A stretch of 44,626 nt of DNA from Clostridiales bacterium. Its GTDB lineage: Bacteria > Bacillota > Clostridia > Oscillospirales > Acutalibacteraceae. The notes below the pieces were generated by a model that saw only the letters and a program-made list of their open reading frames with translations, was not told the DNA's origin and ran no database searches. Made by a program: the position numbers and the translations under genes. Positions 25,525-33,441 of the stretch are shown here, piece by piece. How positions within the stretch are numbered: position 1 is the first letter of the stretch; each line of letters begins with the position of its first letter. The stretch is taken from the NCBI GenBank assembly GCA_024697575.1, contig JAILFM010000109.1:1-44626 (forward strand). The letters are read 5' to 3'.

Positions 25525-26211
25525 TTATGATTTTGATTTCATTTTTTTAAAATCATCATACCATAAATCTCTATGAATAATCATAGCAGAAATAATGCTG
25601 ATTACAATTGTAATAAACATCAGAATGCCAACTTGCATCTTTGGCGCAAAAATCAGAATAATGCAGCCGCCTATCATAGGTGCAATTGCAATTTTCCAGT
25701 GTTTTATAAAATAACCTGCGCCGAGTGCACCGAAAAGCGCGGGCAAAACATTTTCAAATGCGCTTTTGAAAACTGAACCTTCAGCTGTTATCTTCGGCAG
25801 AACGGGAGCGAAAAGAAGAACACCGGCCGCAATTACAACCGTAGTTGTTATTGCGGAGACTGCAATTGATATTGTTGAAATAACTTCGCCTTCTTCTGTG
25901 TTAGGCTTAACTTTTGCCCCTTCCATTGCATTTAAACCGCATGGAAGCTTAAGGTTTGAAATATTGCCCGTAATAAAACTGAGATATGTTCCTCCCGCGC
26001 CGAGCATGGGAACATATGTTGCAATTTCTACAAATGCCGTCACCCAATACAGCGGAATAAGAACTGCCAAGGTTTTTGCGAGTGCATTAAGATCCGGCCA
26101 GGCTTTTAATACTATCGACATTACAACCGGAATTGCGCACATAGCGATCAATGATGCGTAATTCCAAATTGCGCCCCATTTGTGGACTTTTTTAAAATAT
26201 TCACTGTTCAT
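25525..26211 (-). CDS. Membrane protein paired with DUF5058
   Basis: A 228-residue membrane protein of unknown function with about six hydrophobic segments, starting with the WNYASLIAMCAIPVVM helix, then a YWVTAFVEIATYVPMLGAGGTYLSFITGN re-entrant-like segment rich in Gly, and late helices with ALFGALGAGYF and IAPMIGGCII. I chose the start with GGAGG seven bases upstream (26211) rather than an earlier in-frame start. It begins four bases after the DUF5058 gene, so the two likely form one transporter or channel complex. No function is known to me. Confidence 0.7.
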   Translation of the reverse strand: MNSEYFKKVHKWGAIWNYASLIAMCAIPVVMSIVLKAWPDLNALAKTLAVLIPLYWVTAFVEIATYVPMLGAGGTYLSFITGNISNLKLPCGLNAMEGAKVKPNTEEGEVISTISIAVSAITTTVVIAAGVLLFAPVLPKITAEGSVFKSAFENVLPALFGALGAGYFIKHWKIAIAPMIGGCIILIFAPKMQVGILMFITIVISIISAMIIHRDLWYDDFKKMKSKS

Positions 26212-26215
26212 ATAT

Positions 26216-26989
26216 TTACCTCCACACAATTGCAGCAATGTCAGGAAGGAAATGAGTCAATATCATTGCACTTCCCATACCGATAAACATGCTAAGCGGC
26301 ATTGTAAAAGGTTCTATTTTTGAAAGTTTGAATTTAATGCATATTTTTGTAAGAATTATCATTGCAACAACTGATACAATGAGAACCGTTACACTCAAAA
26401 CGCCTGCGTCTGTCCGTCCATCGGACGATAAGCCTGCAATTGAACGCGACAAAAAAGCTGAAATAATTCCGATAAAAGCAGCTGCTGAGATTATATCTCC
26501 GATTTTAGAAGACTTTTCGCTTTTGCTGATAGCTCCGCCGATTGTTTTCTGAAGCTTCTTGACCGCAAACGGTAACAGTAACAGTGGAAAAATAGCTCCT
26601 ATGTTCATAGCCCATGCTACCGTTGTAAAACTGACCGGGTCAGTTACTTCGCTGTTTATAGTGCCTCCTAATGCAGAAAGAGCATTTTCAGCGGCTACCG
26701 TTTCATATGCAAGGTTTCCGATAACGGTAAGGCGTATCCAGGGCAAAACAATTCCGAGCGAGTTTGCAAGAACAATAACCGTAACAAGGATTGAAATCGC
26801 CGGTGCAAATGTAAATAGAGCGCTTGAAAATATTGTATTTTTCATACTCTCTTTACTTATTCCGATTTCTTTGCCGTGCTTCCAGCTTTTAACAATAAAA
26901 AATACAGATTGAATAACGATAAACACAACAATGAATATAGCCATAGCATACATCCATTTGCTTTCTTTAAAGTCTATTGTAATTCCCAC
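26216..26989 (-). CDS. DUF5058-family membrane protein
   Basis: A 257-residue protein with about six to seven membrane helices resembling DUF5058. Marks are the first helix AMAIFIVVFIVIQSVFF, a cytoplasmic KSWKHGKEIGISKESMKNT, then ILVTVIVLANSLGIVLPWIRLTVIG, and a late MPLSMFIGMGSAMIL helix. The start shown is GTG with AAAG directly in front, which is poor; a non-standard ATT or a later ATG (residue 13) is possible, so the N-terminus is uncertain. It lies in the malQ operon, 18 bases after the phosphohydrolase gene. Role unknown; a transporter is the simplest guess. Confidence 0.7.
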   Translation of the reverse strand: MGITIDFKESKWMYAMAIFIVVFIVIQSVFFIVKSWKHGKEIGISKESMKNTIFSSALFTFAPAISILVTVIVLANSLGIVLPWIRLTVIGNLAYETVAAENALSALGGTINSEVTDPVSFTTVAWAMNIGAIFPLLLLPFAVKKLQKTIGGAISKSEKSSKIGDIISAAAFIGIISAFLSRSIAGLSSDGRTDAGVLSVTVLIVSVVAMIILTKICIKFKLSKIEPFTMPLSMFIGMGSAMILTHFLPDIAAIVWR

Positions 26990-27007
26990 CTTTCAATAAT
27001 ACTTGAA

Positions 27008-27769
27008 TTATTTTTTGAGTTCAATTTCGCTGACAACGGCATAGTGGTCTGAATAAAACTGATTGTCAATTTTTTCGTTAATAACCTTAAAGGTTAGCGG
27101 GTCAACTGTTGCTTTGTCAACAAAAATAAAGTCTATTATAGTTTGAACTTTTTCCGGTTCAAAAGCGTGGAATGTGTAGCAATCATCAGTTATAGGTGCC
27201 ATGGTTCTTGCGTCACCAAGGTTTGCGCTTATCATCGTTTTATAACACTGAGAACCTTGTTCAACATTAAAGTCACCTGTGCATACCACGGGAACACCGC
27301 CGAATGAAGCGGCTTTTTCCTGAATCATTTTTGCTCCGTTTATCTGCGCATTTATGCCGATATGATCAAGATGCGTGTTAAAATGAACATAGCTTTCACC
27401 TGTGATTTTATCCGTAAGTTTAACAAATGTTGCTATTCTTATGCATCTGGCATCCCACCCGAGAGAAGGAACATCAGGGGTTTCTGACAGCCAGAAATTA
27501 CCGCTTTCGGAGGCGCTGAATTTATCTTTAAGATAAAAAACAGCTGAAAACTCCCCGTCTTCTTTGCCGTCTTCTCTGCCGACGCCTACATAGTTGTATT
27601 CCGGCAGACCTTTGCAAAGAGCGTTCATCCATTCAATATGAGCTTCCTGAACTCCGAACGAGTCCGGCATTTGATTACGAAGCATCTTGATAACAAGCGG
27701 AATTCTTTTTTCGATGCTGTGCTCTTTATCACCCCAGCAAAGAACATTTGTTGACAAAACTTTGTACAT
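27008..27769 (-). CDS. Endonuclease/exonuclease/phosphatase-family hydrolase
   Basis: A 253-residue protein of the Mg-dependent EEP superfamily. It shows LSTNVLCWGD, the metal Glu in FGVQEAHIEWM, NTHLDHIG, the GDFNVEQGS loop with the metal-binding Asp and Asn, and the C-terminal SDHYAVVSE with the catalytic His. Members hydrolyse DNA, inositol phosphates, sphingomyelin or other phosphodiesters; no signal peptide is present, so it acts in the cytoplasm, substrate unknown. I chose ATG 27769 with AAGGA upstream. It lies between malQ and DUF5058. Confidence 0.82.
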   Translation of the reverse strand: MYKVLSTNVLCWGDKEHSIEKRIPLVIKMLRNQMPDSFGVQEAHIEWMNALCKGLPEYNYVGVGREDGKEDGEFSAVFYLKDKFSASESGNFWLSETPDVPSLGWDARCIRIATFVKLTDKITGESYVHFNTHLDHIGINAQINGAKMIQEKAASFGGVPVVCTGDFNVEQGSQCYKTMISANLGDARTMAPITDDCYTFHAFEPEKVQTIIDFIFVDKATVDPLTFKVINEKIDNQFYSDHYAVVSEIELKK

Positions 27770-27793
27770 GGTTTTTCCTTTCATAAATAAACT

Positions 27794-29233
27794 TTATCGT
27801 TTATAAACTCTGTTTAATTTTTTGAAAAATTCACCGTCGGCATCTAAAAGCTGTTGTTTGCTTATTCTGTAACCCCAGTTTCCTTTGGCAATTCCGGGCT
27901 TGTTTAACCTGCAGTCAGAGCCGTACATAAGATAGTCCTGAATGGGAATTATTGCAAGATTGCTCACAGATGAAAAAACCTGTCTGATAAGAAGGGGAGA
28001 TGCTTTTCCCCAATCATCACCGTTAAAGTTACAATATTCAAGCATTCTTTTTCTTTCTTCTACACTGCATTCCCAGAGATACCCGAAAATTGTATTGTTA
28101 TCATGTGTTCCGGTGTAACATACGGAATTCTTCACATAATTGTGCGGCATGTGAATACTGTCAGAGTCATCTAAAAACGCAAACTGCAAAATTCTCATCC
28201 CCAGGAAGCCGCTTTCATCTACAAGAGAACGAACTTCATCTGTAATGTCGCCCAAATCCTCCGCAATAAAAAGCTTATCTTCATGCCCTTCTTTTATTGA
28301 ATTGACAAAATCTATACCGGGTCCTTTAATCCATTTACCGTTTTTTGCGGTTTTTTCATTTGAGTCGACTGACCAATAAGATTCAACAGCTCTGAAATGG
28401 TCGATTCTTACACCGTCAAACAGACTCATTGTGTGATTAATCCTGTCTTTCCACCAGGAATATCCGCCTTTTTCCATCTTTTTCCAGTTATATAACGGAT
28501 TGCCCCACAACTGACCGTCCTCAGAAAAATAATCCGGAGGAACACCTGCAACGCTTTGCGGATACCCATCGGAATCTATGTCAAACAATTCGCGATTTTC
28601 CCATACATCGGCGCTGTCGTCATTGACATAAAACGGGATGTCACCGATTATATTTACACCTTTTTTGTTTGCATATTCTTTAACCTTTGCCCACTGTGTA
28701 AAAAACTCATACTGAATAAACTTCCACATATTGAGTGTATCAATATCGGTGACAGTATTATCCGTCCATTTTTGCCACGGGAGAAGGCTGTTTTGTTTTC
28801 GAAGCGTCATAAAGATGCAAAAAGACTCAATGTGAGGATGCTCCGATATGAATTTATCCGCTTTTTCACCACTGCATTTGTAAAATCTTTTCGCTGCTGT
28901 ATTTAACAGATTCAGTCTTTCTTTGCCAAGCCTTTCAAATTCACAGACCCAGGGGGATAACTGTTTTGCTGAGTTCAGTTCATCTTTTGTAATCAGTCCG
29001 TCATCAAAAAGCAGTTCAAGGTCAATAAAATACGGATTGCCTGCAAATGCGGAAAAAGACTTGTATGGGGAATTGTATTCATCAGTTACGGTAAACGGAA
29101 GAACCTGCCAGAGCGAAAACCCCTTATCCTTTATAAAATCAATAAATTCAAAAGCGTTTTTTCCGAAGCTTCCGATTGAATAATCACCGTAAAGTGAAGA
29201 AATATGCATTAATATGCCGCTTTGTCTTTTCAA
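27794..29233 (-). CDS. malQ: 4-alpha-glucanotransferase (amylomaltase, GH77)
   Basis: A 479-residue enzyme that transfers maltosyl units between alpha-1,4-glucans. The GH77 marks are the N-terminal RQSGILMHISSL, GDIPFYVNDDSADVWENRELF, the nucleophile Asp in FDGVRIDHFRAVE, the acid/base Glu in IAEDLGDIT, and GTHDNNTIFGYL near the C-terminus. It starts at a TTG (29233) with AGGTGATT upstream. It is the first gene of a minus-strand operon with a good promoter at 29256-29284. It gives glycogen or maltodextrin turnover. Confidence 0.93.
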   Translation of the reverse strand: MKRQSGILMHISSLYGDYSIGSFGKNAFEFIDFIKDKGFSLWQVLPFTVTDEYNSPYKSFSAFAGNPYFIDLELLFDDGLITKDELNSAKQLSPWVCEFERLGKERLNLLNTAAKRFYKCSGEKADKFISEHPHIESFCIFMTLRKQNSLLPWQKWTDNTVTDIDTLNMWKFIQYEFFTQWAKVKEYANKKGVNIIGDIPFYVNDDSADVWENRELFDIDSDGYPQSVAGVPPDYFSEDGQLWGNPLYNWKKMEKGGYSWWKDRINHTMSLFDGVRIDHFRAVESYWSVDSNEKTAKNGKWIKGPGIDFVNSIKEGHEDKLFIAEDLGDITDEVRSLVDESGFLGMRILQFAFLDDSDSIHMPHNYVKNSVCYTGTHDNNTIFGYLWECSVEERKRMLEYCNFNGDDWGKASPLLIRQVFSSVSNLAIIPIQDYLMYGSDCRLNKPGIAKGNWGYRISKQQLLDADGEFFKKLNRVYKR

Positions 29234-29255
29234 TTAATCACCTTCAATCTTCAGA

Positions 29256-29284
29256 ATAATAACATAAACAAATGGTAATGTAAA
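29256..29284 (-). promoter_or_regulatory. Promoter of malQ operon
   Basis: On the minus strand: TTTACA (29284-29279), a 17-base spacer, and TATTAT (29261-29256) preceded by TGT, an extended -10. It leads to malQ about 23 bases downstream. Confidence 0.6.
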
Positions 29285-29310
29285 TATTTTTTAAAATATA
29301 CATTTTTATC

Positions 29311-29339
29311 TTAACTTTATCATTTCGGTATGATATAAT
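29311..29339 (+). promoter_or_regulatory. Promoter of the GtrA-like operon
   Basis: TTAACT (29311-29316), a 17-base spacer and TATAAT (29334-29339) with TGA before it, an extended -10. Transcription would start near 29346, just at the AGAGGAGG Shine-Dalgarno. Confidence 0.75.
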
Positions 29340-29346
29340 TCGCTTA

Positions 29347-29383
29347 GAGGAGGCGGATACTTTCAATATGTGTCCGAAGATTT
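29347..29383 (+). promoter_or_regulatory. Split ribosome-binding site bridged by a hairpin
   Basis: GAGGAGG (29347-29353) is 30 bases before ATG 29384, too far for a normal site. Between them CGGATAC (29354-29360) pairs with GTGTCCG (29370-29376), seven pairs with one G-U and a nine-base loop. Folding removes this stretch and leaves AAGATTT (29377-29383), seven bases, between the Shine-Dalgarno and ATG. A seven-codon frame (ATG 29368, stop 29389-29391) also overlaps the start. Inference from sequence only. Confidence 0.5.
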
Positions 29384-29914
29384 ATGGCTAAATTAAAAGA
29401 TATTGATAAAAAAGCCGAAGAAAAGGGCAAGGGACTTGTTACACTTTGGCAGTTTGTGAAATTCATTTTTGTTAGTTTGATAGCTTTTGTTGTTCAATTC
29501 TTATTGCTTAATACTCTCGGACTTATTCCGGCTGTTAAAGAGCTGTATTCGGTGGATTTTAAATGGTGGATTTTTACCTGTGAAGTTGCTGCGGGCGGTT
29601 TAGGTTATTTTATTGTTAATAATACAGCTAATATATCCGCGCAGATTGTTTCTTTTTTTGTTAACAGAGAAAAAACATTTAATTCCGGGGCAAATGTTGC
29701 AATAACCCTTCCGATTTATCTTGTTTTTACAATTTGTCTGATTGTTTTTTCGGCATGGTTTAATCCTTTCTTTAAGGACTTTCTTGTTTCAAAAGGTTTG
29801 GGGGATGTCCCTGCGTCAAACGCATCGACCATGCTGTGCTGCACAATCCAATTCTTTTTGTATTTCCCCGTTGACAAGATTTTATTCAGAAAGCCTAAGG
29901 AAACGCTGATTTAA
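29384..29914 (+). CDS. GtrA-like small membrane protein
   Basis: A 176-residue protein resembling the GtrA family of flippase-like proteins linked to cell-envelope polysaccharides. The hydrophobic LWQFVKFIFVSLIAFVVQFLLL helix and NISAQIVSFFVNREKTF, close to the family's ...FxxNRxWTF end of helix 3, support this; two more membrane helices follow. No close Shine-Dalgarno exists, only the distant one at 29347-29353. It begins an operon with the lipoprotein and GH110-like genes. Actual substrate unknown. Confidence 0.7.
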   Translation: MAKLKDIDKKAEEKGKGLVTLWQFVKFIFVSLIAFVVQFLLLNTLGLIPAVKELYSVDFKWWIFTCEVAAGGLGYFIVNNTANISAQIVSFFVNREKTFNSGANVAITLPIYLVFTICLIVFSAWFNPFFKDFLVSKGLGDVPASNASTMLCCTIQFFLYFPVDKILFRKPKETLI

Positions 29915-29918
29915 TCAG
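29895..29918 (-). repeat. Dispersed repeat, copy 3 (inverted)
   Basis: CTAAGGAAACGCTGATTTAA then TCAG overlaps the last codons of the GtrA-like gene and runs into the intergenic gap. Read on the other strand it matches the element at 12050-12071 over about 17 to 20 bases. The core CTGATTTAATCAG is a near-perfect palindrome. Confidence 0.6.
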
Positions 29919-29963
29919 AGTTTACCCAAAAATAAATAATATTAATCAAAGGAAGAGTATGAA

Positions 29964-30911
29964 ATGAAGAAATTATCTAAATCCATATCGTTAATTTTAC
30001 TTCTCGTTTTAATTGTTGGTCTATTTGCTTCCTGCGGGAATGCCGGCGCTGATAAAAACGCATCGGAAGCCATAGCATATACTGCCCATGAAAAATCTTA
30101 CGGTTATGATTATGTCAGTCAGGATGTTGATACGGAAGCTGTTTCTGAAAACAACCCTGCGGAAATTAACAACAGTTCCGACAGGAAGCTCGTAAAAAAC
30201 GGTGAGTTATCAGTTCAGACGAAGGAATTTGATGCTTTTCTTTCTTTAGTTGATTCAAAGGTTAAAGCCCTCGGCGGTTATATTGAAGAAAGCAGTGTTA
30301 ACAATAACAATGATTACTATTATTCATCTTCTTTAAAAAATGCTGCTCTCACAGTCAGAGTTCCTGAGGAAAAGTTCGACGAATTTCTAACTGCAGTTTC
30401 TGAGATGTCTAACATAACCAGCAAAGCGGTTTCTGTTACTGATATAACTGACAGCTATATTGACACCGAAAGCCGTATTAATGCTCTTAGAGCTGAACAA
30501 AAGGCGCTTATGAATATACTTGAAAAAGCGGACAAGGTTTCCGATACGATCGAAGTATATTCAAGAATAAGCGAAGTTAATGCTCAAATTGAGAGTTTGA
30601 CAAGAACAATAAAATCATATGATAAAATGGTTGCTTATTCAAAAATAGAAATTGATGTATATGAAGTTGAAAAAATAACCGAAACTGAAAAAGAAGGCTT
30701 TTTTGCGGAGACATTCAGGCGACTGAAGGATAATTTATATGATATAGGTGTTGGTTTAAGAAACTTTGCAATTGGATTCATTAGCTCTTTACCTTATCTT
30801 TTGATTTTGTTTGTTATTGTTTTTGCGGTTATAATCATTATCAAAAAGATAATAAAAAAACATAAAAAAAAGAAGGCTGCAAAGACTGTGACTGAGGAAA
30901 AAAGCGAATAA
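29964..30911 (+). CDS. DUF4349 lipoprotein
   Basis: A 315-residue exported lipoprotein. The signal peptide is followed by a lipobox LFASC with Cys24 as the modified residue. The central region (about 70-220) has the DUF4349 pattern: KLVKNGELSVQTK, a VKALGGYIEESS segment, LTVRVPEEKFDEFL, a VTDITDSYIDTESRI, then a coiled coil. A single C-terminal membrane helix (about 265-290) precedes a very Lys-rich cytoplasmic tail. The role of DUF4349 is not known to me. It follows the GtrA-like gene by 49 bases. Confidence 0.85.
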   Translation: MKKLSKSISLILLLVLIVGLFASCGNAGADKNASEAIAYTAHEKSYGYDYVSQDVDTEAVSENNPAEINNSSDRKLVKNGELSVQTKEFDAFLSLVDSKVKALGGYIEESSVNNNNDYYYSSSLKNAALTVRVPEEKFDEFLTAVSEMSNITSKAVSVTDITDSYIDTESRINALRAEQKALMNILEKADKVSDTIEVYSRISEVNAQIESLTRTIKSYDKMVAYSKIEIDVYEVEKITETEKEGFFAETFRRLKDNLYDIGVGLRNFAIGFISSLPYLLILFVIVFAVIIIIKKIIKKHKKKKAAKTVTEEKSE

Positions 30912-30928
30912 GTTATTGCAGTATTCAT

Positions 30929-32566
30929 ATGAATGATTTATCAAAATTATTTTTAAATGTTTCTGATGGCGATACGGTTACTTTGAATGAAAACGGAGTT
31001 TATTCGATTTCACCAGAAGACAGTTTTGTTTTGGAAAATCTTTTTTTCAGCAATACGGCAAATCAGAGTGAGAATCCTAACGGAACAAGGTTTTGCGGTA
31101 TTTATCTTGAAAATAAGAATAATATTACCATTGACGGTAACGGCGCAGTGATATTGATTCACGGCATTATGACCCCTTTCATATTTAAAAAATGCCGTAA
31201 TGTAATGTTAAAAAATCTGACGTTTGATCATTATCGGCCGACAATGAGTGAAATGACTGTTATCCTCAGTCAACCCGGCAGAGCGGTTGTCAGAATCAAT
31301 GATGAATATATCTATAAAATCAAAGATAATGATTTGATTTGGCAATCCGAAAACAAAAATAACGGTGAAAAGTATTGGGAAATTAAATATAAGGGTCCGG
31401 GTGTTCTTACAAACTCTTATAACCTTGAAACCGGTATAATTGATGATATGATTGCCGGGAAAAATGATTCTTGGGGCGGTTTTCCCGATATTGAAAAAAT
31501 TACGCAGTTGCAAAAAGGCGTTCTCAAACTCGAATTCAAAGATAAAGATAAAAAAATTCCCGTTAATACGGTCGCTCAGACAAGAAGTATAAAACGCCTT
31601 CAAACAGGCGGTGCGATTGATGAATGCGAAAACATTGTTCTTGAAAACCTCAGAATAATGTCAATGAACGGCTTTGGTATTTTGGCGCAGAATTCAAAAG
31701 ATTTAACCTATATCAATCTCGATTGCACACCGAAACAGGGCAGAACGATTGTTTCCGACGCTGATTTTTTCCATTTTTCAGGTTGCAGCGGCACTGTTAA
31801 TGTTATAGGTTGTAAGGCAAAGGGCGCACATGACGATATAATTAATATTCACGGAACTCATCTTAAAATTATATCGCTTGACAGTGAAAACAATTCCGTG
31901 TTGTTGCGTTATTCACACGCAGAAAGCTGGGGCTTTAACCCTTACTATCCCGGTGATGAGATTGAATTTGTTTCCGGAAATTGTTTAACCTCATATCACA
32001 AAACAACCGTTAAATCACTGAAAAAAATCAATAACACCGATTTTCTCGTTTTTCTGAATTCTCTGCCTGAAAAAGAGCCTAAGGATAACGATGTTATCGA
32101 AAACGTAACAAGAACCGCCGCTTTGAATGTTTTTAACAATCAGTTTTCATGCATTCCTTCAAGGGCTGTTTTATGCACAACACGCAAGGATGTTCATATA
32201 GAAAACAACTTATTTATGAATATGGGTGCTCCCGTTTTGTGCGTTGCCGATGATGCCAATTTCTGGTTTGAATCCGGAAAGAGCGGAAGAATCTATTTCG
32301 AAAACAATATTGTCATTAATTGCTCTGTAAGGGAAGAAAATTCGGGTTCCGATGTGATAAGATACGAACCGGTTGTTATGGATAAAGAGTTTAATCAACC
32401 CGTTCACAATTTTTTATCTGTAAAAAACAATAAGTTTTATAATTATTTTTCGGACAGATATACAATTAATTTGAACTATTTGAATGAAGCTGAGATTAAA
32501 AATAATTATTCCAATGTCAGTTTAGTAACAAAAAAAGGCAAAGGATGCGTTAAAGTATCGGTTTAA
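30929..32566 (+). CDS. GH110-like alpha-galactosidase (parallel beta-helix)
   Basis: A 545-residue beta-helix protein. Its pattern is that of GH110 exo-alpha-1,3-galactosidases (B-antigen cleaving type). DADFFHFSG (Asp277, Asp279) and AHDDIINIHG (Asp302, Asp303) have the same 23-residue spacing between the key Asp residues that I recall for the catalytic aspartates of characterised members. Later RAVLCTTRKDVHIENNLF and LCVADDANFWFESG match the family's repeat region. No signal peptide. It lies with a GtrA-like protein and lipoprotein. The substrate could be any alpha-galactoside; blood-group B is only one possibility. Other beta-helix hydrolases are the main alternative. Confidence 0.75.
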   Translation: MNDLSKLFLNVSDGDTVTLNENGVYSISPEDSFVLENLFFSNTANQSENPNGTRFCGIYLENKNNITIDGNGAVILIHGIMTPFIFKKCRNVMLKNLTFDHYRPTMSEMTVILSQPGRAVVRINDEYIYKIKDNDLIWQSENKNNGEKYWEIKYKGPGVLTNSYNLETGIIDDMIAGKNDSWGGFPDIEKITQLQKGVLKLEFKDKDKKIPVNTVAQTRSIKRLQTGGAIDECENIVLENLRIMSMNGFGILAQNSKDLTYINLDCTPKQGRTIVSDADFFHFSGCSGTVNVIGCKAKGAHDDIINIHGTHLKIISLDSENNSVLLRYSHAESWGFNPYYPGDEIEFVSGNCLTSYHKTTVKSLKKINNTDFLVFLNSLPEKEPKDNDVIENVTRTAALNVFNNQFSCIPSRAVLCTTRKDVHIENNLFMNMGAPVLCVADDANFWFESGKSGRIYFENNIVINCSVREENSGSDVIRYEPVVMDKEFNQPVHNFLSVKNNKFYNYFSDRYTINLNYLNEAEIKNNYSNVSLVTKKGKGCVKVSV

Positions 32567-32617
32567 AAAACTCACCGGCAGTCGACTTTTTTAAAGTCCG
32601 AAGCCGGTGAGTTTTTT
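32565..32617. terminator. Bidirectional terminator
   Basis: AAAAAACTCACCGGC (32565-32579) pairs perfectly with GCCGGTGAGTTTTTT (32603-32617). The inner GACTTT/AAAGTC pair extends the fold. The A- and T-runs flank both ends, so it terminates the GH110 operon and the converging thiD operon. Confidence 0.9.
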
Positions 32618-32629
32618 CTTTGAAAAAAA

Positions 32630-33421
32630 TCAGAATTCGCTGCTTATCGCAAATGCATGGTTCAGCGGTCCGCTGCCTTTTCCTAAGTCAAGCATTGCTT
32701 TGAGCGCACCGGAAACATACTTTTTTGATTTTTCAATCGATTGTATCAAATCAAATCCTTTTGCAAGGTTAGAAGCTATGGCGCTTGAGAGAGTGCATCC
32801 TGTGCCGTGAGTGTTTGGGTTATCGATTCTTTCACTGCGAAACCATTTCGTTTTTCCATAGCTGATTAAAAGGTCATTTGCATCGTTGATTTTATGACCG
32901 CCTTTTAAAAGAACACTGCAATTAAATTCATTTGAAATAATCAATGCCGCATTATACATATCTTCTTCACTTATAATATGCATTTCTGTCAGACGCTCTG
33001 CTTCCGGAATATTCGGTGTAATAAGCGTTGCCAACGGAAACAGTTCTTTTTTCAGAACATCTACAGCACTGTCGTCTATTAGCTTAGAACCTGAGCTCGA
33101 TACCATAACAGGGTCTACAACTATATTTATTGCTCTGTATTGTTTTAACTTTTTTGCAATTACTTTTATAAGTTCTTTATCGGATACCATTCCAATTTTT
33201 ACCGCATCCGGAAAAATATCAGTGAAAATACAGTCCAGTTCCTTTTCCAAAAAATCGGGCGTAACATTCATTATGTCGGTAACGCCTGCAGTGTTCTGTG
33301 CAGTCAGGGCAGTTACGGCGCTCATTGCAAAAACACCGTTTGCAGTCATGGTTTTAATATCCGCCTGTATTCCCGCACCGCCTGAGCAGTCACTGCCTGC
33401 AATAGTCAACGCTGTTTTCAT
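32630..33421 (-). CDS. thiD: Hydroxymethylpyrimidine (phosphate) kinase ThiD
   Basis: A 263-residue ribokinase-fold enzyme for thiamine synthesis and salvage. It starts with ALTIAGSDCSGGAGIQADIKT, has a VDPVMVSSSG segment, LITPNIPEAERL, a VLLKGGH and the catalytic HGTGCTLSSAIAS near the C-terminus. Pyridoxal kinase activity is an alternative in this family. It is 20 bases after the HAD gene and probably co-transcribed with it. No other thiamine gene is in the window. Confidence 0.9.
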   Translation of the reverse strand: MKTALTIAGSDCSGGAGIQADIKTMTANGVFAMSAVTALTAQNTAGVTDIMNVTPDFLEKELDCIFTDIFPDAVKIGMVSDKELIKVIAKKLKQYRAINIVVDPVMVSSSGSKLIDDSAVDVLKKELFPLATLITPNIPEAERLTEMHIISEEDMYNAALIISNEFNCSVLLKGGHKINDANDLLISYGKTKWFRSERIDNPNTHGTGCTLSSAIASNLAKGFDLIQSIEKSKKYVSGALKAMLDLGKGSGPLNHAFAISSEF

Positions 33422-33441
33422 ATTTCCTCCGAAATAATATT

